DNA of 64,000 bases from Ursus arctos (taxonomy: Eukaryota; Chordata; Mammalia; Carnivora; Ursidae): NCBI RefSeq assembly GCF_023065955.2, contig NW_026622974.1, forward strand, positions 27,063,718 to 27,127,717, written 5' to 3'. Below are positions 58,476 to 64,000 of the stretch, in pieces. The position numbers and the translations under genes were made by a program. The notes below the pieces were generated by a model, which saw only the letters and a list, made by a program, of their open reading frames with translations, ran no database searches and was not told the origin of the DNA. The number at the start of each line of letters is the position of its first letter. Within the stretch, counting starts at the first letter, position 1.

Positions 58476-58748
58476 GCGTATATGATTTTTTGCTTTTTTT
58501 TTTTAATTTTCAGGATCAATGAAATTTAGAGAATCAGTTTATTCATTGTCTACTCTCAGAATGTTAATCAAGCAATATCTACTTTCCCTGGAAAAAAATC
58601 CATTCATTCCAAGTATAATTCTTCCTTCAAAAACATCATTGTATTTCATATATTAGGTTATGAATTTAATTCCTGTGATCTTTTTTCTTTTTCTTTGGTC
58701 TTAGTGTTAATGTATTTCTGGCTCACTGATGCTCTTTACGGCTCTCTA

Positions 58749-58749
<1 letters not shown>

Positions 58750-58798
<49 letters not shown>
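58750..58798. repeat. (GT)n microsatellite
   Basis: About 24 uninterrupted TG units followed by TTGGGGG. The His-Thr frame on the other strand is its translation. Confidence 0.97.
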
Positions 58799-61550
58799 GG
58801 GGGAAAAGAGGTCACCCACCACTCTGAGGAGTTTCCCTGTGATTGTACTTCTTGTCCATTTTCATGGATGTTAGTATTGACATATACAGGGTTAGAGGTT
58901 GAGCAGAAGCGTCCCGTGTAGATTGGGGTTGAGAGCTCACATTTTCCAATAGCAACATGAGTATTTCTACCCGGTCTCAAAGTATTCTCAGGCTTGTAGG
59001 ATTACAAGAGGGGCCGTGAATCCATCTGAAATCCGTCTAGGATGTGACTAGCATGAAGTCCAGCCAAACAGGGAAACAGCATGTGCCTCATGAATTTTCT
59101 TTTTATTAATAATGACTCAAGAAGACAGCAGATGGTTTTAACTATGCAGACCAACCAGCAAAATTCCAAATACAGAAAATAAGCATCACAGATCCCTTTA
59201 AAGGATAATTTAAAACACAAGTAAATTCCCAGAGGGCCAACAGCAAAACTGAAATAGTAGAAGGACCAGTGAGATGTGTGGGGAGTTAGAGAATGAATTA
59301 ATGGGTGTTGCCCTCAGAATCACAGGAGCATATGCACTTCCTAAGATGGAATGGCCAGAAGAAAGGATTCGCCAGAATTAGTGGTCCCTAATAGGGGTCT
59401 CTAGAAAGATTCCCTTAAAAATCAGTCCTGATTCCTTCTGACCTTTTGCAGAAATCCCCCTTAATGTGGTGTTGGCTATCTTCCTCAGATACCACCTGAT
59501 CGTGAGCAGAGATGAAGGTAAAGTAACGGAGCTTAAGCTTCAGGGCCTCTCACTTAAGCTTCATGGGCCACTATAACCAAATTCTCAACTTGAATTATGA
59601 AATCTTCCAAAAGAGACTCCCCAAATGGTCTATGTTTCAGACCCCACAAAATGTGGATCCACCCCTCGTTGTCAGATATAAAAACTTGTTTAAACCAACT
59701 CAAGGAACTCCTCTTTCATGGAGTCTTTCTATCTTGTTTCCGCTCCTCTTACTCTGCTCCCTATTCCTCCCCTCTGCAAAACAGTTTTGCTGCCCTGCTC
59801 GTGACTTCCCAGCCCTACGAGGTCTCTGGGCTTGGGTGTAGTTCTGGCTGGCAGTGGTGCTAAGTTTGGCTCCGACGCTACATGAACTTTCAAACCAAAC
59901 CCCTGCAGGCAAGTAACTGACTCCTGCCCTTAAGCTCCGATTCTAAATTCCTCAGAAAGGGTCCCCACTTTTCCAGCTCAGGTCACTTGTCACCTTGATC
60001 CAATCAGCTGAGACTGGGCTAGTTGGAGAAGGTCCTGTCCTGAGGTAGGAGAACTGTTTTTTGGGGAGTAAGGAAGTCAAATTCTCTAAGGAGGAGTGAG
60101 TGGGTTGGCATGAATGTCATGTCTACTGTATTTAAAAAGGAAGTTGACTCAGTGTTTTTAATCTTCTTAAGATATACTAATAACTGAACAAGGAAGGGCG
60201 ATAGCAAATGGCTTGCTTTCTCACTGTGATTCACATAGTGCTTGGAAACCTCTCTCTTCCTGCAGTCTTTCTTTTTATATTTTTTTTTACGATTTTCAAA
60301 TCTCTCTGCAAATAGCTTTCAAAAAAGATTTTTACTAATTTCCAAAATATCTCATAATCTCAGTCTAGTGTTCTAGCACCCGACCAGTGACTCTGTTAGG
60401 CGAGGGAAAAAACCTAACCAATGTCTTTTTTATATCTAAAGATAGTAATACTTATTTGTTTTTCTCTAAGCTAAGTATTTTTGCACTGTTATTCTTTGGA
60501 ACAGAGCCAAAGAAGAGAAATGGTGTTATCTTCTGGACAACACAGGCTGAAAACCTGGAAGTGGCTTATGGCAGACTAATTGACTCGATTGATTTTGTGT
60601 GTGTAAACATACTCTATAATGTGCAGAGGATATATTTCTTAGCAAACAAATATTTCTTAAACGGGTTAGGTGGGAATACAGGAAAGGCTGATTGATCCCA
60701 GACTCCTAGGAAAATCAGCCTTTTTCTGATCTTGTTTGTATGCCCATACTACACAACCACAAAGAGACGACCATTTTTCCAGACCCTCCCTTATATGTTA
60801 ATTCTTATGAGCAAGTTACCAGATACCTCATCACAAACAGGGCCAGACAAGTCTGTTCTCAGGAGGCAAGATATATCATTCAACAGCTAGATCAATCGTA
60901 CCCACTCTAGAAATAAGTATTGCTTTGATCCAACTGTCTTTTCTCTTAATGCATTCCTAAAATTTACATTTTTAGATTCCTGTTTTGCATATGATTACAC
61001 AGAATTTTTCTCATTTAAACCCAATATATTTTATTGAAAAGAATCTAGAAGGCTTAAGGAAAGGCAAATTTAGCTGCTAAGACAGCCAGTTAAACAACCA
61101 TTCTGAGAAATAATTAAAACTATTTTTTTTTAATAGCTCATGGTAAGTAAGATGGAGTAGGTAGACCCAAAGAATACTGGCCAGTTTCTACCTGGGCAGC
61201 AAAGTAGGTCATTAGTTTCCTCCAGATACAGGTATTTCTATAACAAATACTTCTTTAGTATTGTTTTGTAAAGATTTTTAGGGTGTTTTGTTTATTCAAA
61301 GAAATGAATTTCTTTAAAACTACAGTTGGATACGGGTAACTAAAATTACAGCTGAAAATATAAAATATTTCACTTTATATTGCACAAATAATTGTAAGTG
61401 TTGTGTGTTGTAAGTAAACGATGGAAATATGAACTTTCTTTTGACCACCACTTTCTCCTACCAGGGGGGTGATGCTGCCCAGCAGGAGCAGCCCATGTTT
61501 CAGGCCATGTTCATCTCCTTCTGATGGCATGGCAGGTGCCCAGTGCCTTT
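58799..61550. other. Single-copy DNA, one LTR-like patch
   Basis: 59,480-60,010 is GC-richer, with GATATAAAAACTTG and a CT-rich run after it, giving a faint LTR flavour, but no TG...CA ends or TSD were found. The 102-codon frame at 60,387-60,695 is the longest non-repetitive one in this part; it has no domain or codon pattern I recognise. Confidence 0.45.
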
Positions 61551-62350
61551 ACTGGAAGCATCTTTGCCATAAGCATCTTTGCCACAGGCATTTTCACCAT
61601 AGAACTAACTGGCTGTAGGGCAATTTTGCTGTAAAAGATTAAAAAATAAATGGTTGACACTTTGGTTTGCAAGTTTGTTGGTTTCATCAACTGGTTGACA
61701 GTGTAGTGTCATTTCCCCACTGATGGCATACTCCCATTTTTATATTATATAGATCTTAGCCCTCGTAATGGTGTATACAGTAGCTTGGAGTTTGGAGCAC
61801 ACATTTCCCACAGAACTTTGAAACTTCTGTCAACATTCCAATGTGACAACACGCCAAGAACAAACAACAGGGTAAAAGGCTTTCACAACACAATACAAAG
61901 CTCAATTACAGATATGCATCCTAGTATATGAAAAACTCATAACTCTCTTAATAGGGAAGAAATTTTAGTGAAAAAAGAACAAGTGTGATGCCAAACAACT
62001 TGATGAATTAACAAGCAAAAAAATGTATTAAAAACTGTGTAATACTGAGAACAAAAAACTTTAAAGATAAGCGCTTAGGTACAATCCACAAAATAGAATC
62101 AGTTATTTGTGAAGTATTGTCATGAATCTACACGATTTTAAAAGTATTCAAATATTTTGTGTTTTGCAGTAAGTCTTTTTAATTTTGTTGTGCATTTTTC
62201 ATGTTTCATTATGTCTCTCTAAATGAATGTCCCTCTTTTTTTGTGATTTTATCTTTTCTGGCAAAATTGCCTTACTGCCAATTAGTTATGAGGCAAAAAT
62301 GTTAGCGGCAAAAATGCTGACAGCAAAGATGCTTATGGCAAAGCTACCTA
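61551..62350. mobile_element. DNA transposon of about 800 bp with long TIRs, family unassigned
   Basis: Left arm (about 61,555-61,645) and right arm (about 62,247-62,346) are reverse complements of each other over about 90-100 bp: GCATCTTTGCCATAAGC on the left, GCTTATGGCAAAGCTACC and GGCAAAATTGCC on the right. Each arm is built from 15-16-bp tandem units around GGCAAAAATGCT. The interior (about 600 bp) is AT-rich and non-coding. Long subterminal arms suggest a MULE-like or other non-autonomous family. TSDs could not be fixed because the exact ends are uncertain. Confidence 0.75.
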
Positions 62351-63035
62351 GAACCAGCATTGCAGAGGGATCACAGCCCCCCAAAAGTAGCTCAGTACCC
62401 CAAAATATCAAAATTATGTCTAGACCCTGCTTGGCCATGTCATAAATTTTTGTATCTCAATGTATCATTCTCTTGTATGCTTTACTTTTACTTACACTTT
62501 TCTTATTCCTATGCCCTTTCCCTGTACTCTACCCATGCCTCAGAGAAATGCAGCACACACGCTGGTCTTGTCTATGTCCCATGAATGCTATTTCCAATGC
62601 TACCTGACTCTCTGTGCTGCTTTTCTTTTTATAATCAATAAAGTATTATTGGACTGTCAGTACTATTCAGGACGCAAAGCTACTTAGTACGCATATGTAA
62701 TAAATTACTAAGTATTATCTTAGTAGCCTTACTAACTTAATGCCAATTCCAGGATACCAAACTCTTTCCCCAGAAGCAATGTTTCCTCACTGAGAAAATC
62801 TGGGTCAGTACCTGACCTTAGTTAAGCTGCTTGTCTTTTTATTATCTCAGGTTTTTTTCCTGCAATATTAGCCTGGTTATTTGCAACATAACCTGATATT
62901 CTCATAAGGTAATATTTATTAAATATTAAAACGTTAGCAGTAACCAAAGCCTGAATGAATTTGACATTATGGAGCTGTGTGGAATTATTTAAAAATGCTA
63001 GTTTCTATCAGTACTAGCATGAATACATAATGTAG

Positions 63036-63037
<2 letters not shown>
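62351..63037. other. Single-copy DNA
   Basis: No feature recognised; the small frames at 62,360-62,687 overlap one another. Confidence 0.5.

Positions 63038-63066
<29 letters not shown>
63038..63066. repeat. (CA)n microsatellite
   Basis: About 14 uninterrupted CA units. Confidence 0.95.
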
Positions 63067-63070
<4 letters not shown>

Positions 63071-63424
63071 CCCAAAAGTCTTAGTGAAGTTTTAGACTTA
63101 AATGACTTAGGAATATAAATGCTTCAATCCTGCAAACTTACAGAAAACATCATTTGAAAGTTTAATTAAATTTCTTTTTCAATTACTAATTTCTTTAATT
63201 TCGAATGATAAAATTTAGTTTCGATTTTGTTTGTTTTAGATGTTTGACACCTTCATTCAGAGGGACTAATATGTACTTCATGGAAATGGAAAAGCTAGAG
63301 TCCTAAGAATTACACAGAATTTTTCACATCTGAGTCGATATTTTAACATGGTTTTAATTAGCAGCTAATAAAGTTTCTGCTATTTGGAGAACCACCCCAT
63401 GAGCCATATTTCATGTCTTTAATC
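63067..63424. other. Single-copy AT-rich DNA
   Basis: Nothing recognised. Confidence 0.5.
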
Positions 63425-63655
63425 CAGGACACACTTGTTGAGAGCCTTCTACCTTTAGAGTCTACATTACATTACTTATATTCCTTCACTTAATCCTTAC
63501 GGCATTTTTGGAGGTAGACATCGTCATCTTTACTTTGTAGATGAGGACCTGAAGTCAAAGGTAGTGGAGTGACTTTACCATGATTAAATATTGTAATGTG
63601 AAAACCAAGACCTGAATCCCAAATCTTCTAGAACTGAATGTCAAGTTCTGTTCGT
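63425..63655 (-). mobile_element. MIR relic, minus strand
   Basis: TTGTTGAGAGCCTTCTACC, CACTTAATCCTTACGGCATT, TTTGTAGATGAGGACCTGAAG and AAGACCTGAATCCCAAATC follow reverse-complement MIR. Confidence 0.82.
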
Positions 63656-64000
63656 GCCATCGTGTTGCCATTCTCCTTTTTGATGTGTTCCGTACAGACT
63701 CTGGTGTCATTCAAGTGTGGATGTGTCTGAAAGTCACTATGAAAATGTATACTGAAAGACAGTCTTGGTCAAAATACAAAAATTAATAGACAGACTAACT
63801 CAAAGATATAATCTCCCTCATCCACCATAATTAAAAGAACTAAGTGGAATTGGTGAATTCACTACAAGATACTGAACCTGACTAAGGGTCACGTCACAGT
63901 CCTACTCTCTGTAAGATTCAGTGCATTATCTCTTTGACAGGATAATCCCATGCTGAGTTCTTTTGATCATAAGAGATCCTGAACAGGATGTTTTGCCATC
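63656..64000. other. Single-copy DNA to the window end
   Basis: No feature recognised; the window ends inside this stretch. Confidence 0.5.

Noticed and set aside
59532..59575. CTTAAGCTTCA repeated 22 bp apart
   Set aside because: Very short and imperfect; could easily be chance, so not reported as a duplication.
60387..60695. 102-codon plus-strand frame in non-repetitive DNA
   Set aside because: Length is unremarkable for AT-rich DNA of this size on six frames; no domain, signal sequence or splice context recognised.
60683..60723. 11-bp hairpin followed by T5, like a bacterial terminator
   Set aside because: The window is mammalian; such stem-plus-T structures occur by chance and have no gene upstream.

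Overview
This 64 kb window is vertebrate nuclear DNA from a carnivore and looks like a gene desert or the inside of a very large intron. The strongest clue is nine tRNA-derived Can-SINEs (SINEC), found only in Carnivora. Three have the body type with a run of the form AGCGAGAGAGGGAACACAAG, which I associate with bears, seals and relatives, so a caniform such as a bear or pinniped is likely; the species is inference. LINE-1 3' ends of carnivore type, mammal-wide MIR and L2 relics, MLT1/MLT2-like LTRs and a MER5A copy support a placental mammal.

I find no protein-coding gene, tRNA or rRNA gene, CRISPR array or operon. The longest open frames (up to 183 codons) are low-complexity (poly-Lys/Arg/Phe/Leu/Ser), run antisense through transposons, or lie in AT-rich single-copy DNA with no recognisable domain or splice structure. 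The only recognisable coding remnants are pieces of LINE-1 ORF2 (about 1,800-1,960, 45,740-47,170 and 54,710-54,980). One GC-richer patch (52,430-53,090) carries broken hydrophobic frames on the minus strand and may be a decayed pseudogene, but I could not identify it.

Layout. 1-10 kb: L1 3' end (-), MLT2-like LTR, MIR, a Tigger-like TIR transposon, an old L1. 10-20 kb: five Can-SINEs, two L2 relics, a perfect 65-bp tandem duplication, a C-rich/G-quadruplex tract. 20-30 kb: a (GAAA)n tract, two MLT1 LTRs, one split by a 240-bp polypyrimidine tract, a SINE, a displaced 67-bp duplication, L2 pieces. 30-43 kb: L2, MER5A, an L1 relic split by a second Tigger-like copy, several MIRs, a hAT-like element, and long single-copy stretches. 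43-51 kb: SINE, 1.4 kb L1 (-), a second hAT-like copy holding a nested SINE, a near-perfect 125-bp palindrome, another SINE. 51-64 kb: a Z-DNA-prone repeat, L2, a 5'-truncated L1 with clean target-site duplications, a 48-bp L1 insertion, MIRs, CA/GT repeats and an element of about 800 bp with long inverted repeats built from short tandem units.

No set of genes works together here. The interest lies in the layered insertions, the duplications and inverted repeats, and a few repeat-free stretches that could be conserved regulatory DNA. Repeat family names come from recognition of remembered consensus features, not from a database search; boundaries are approximate unless target-site duplications are given.
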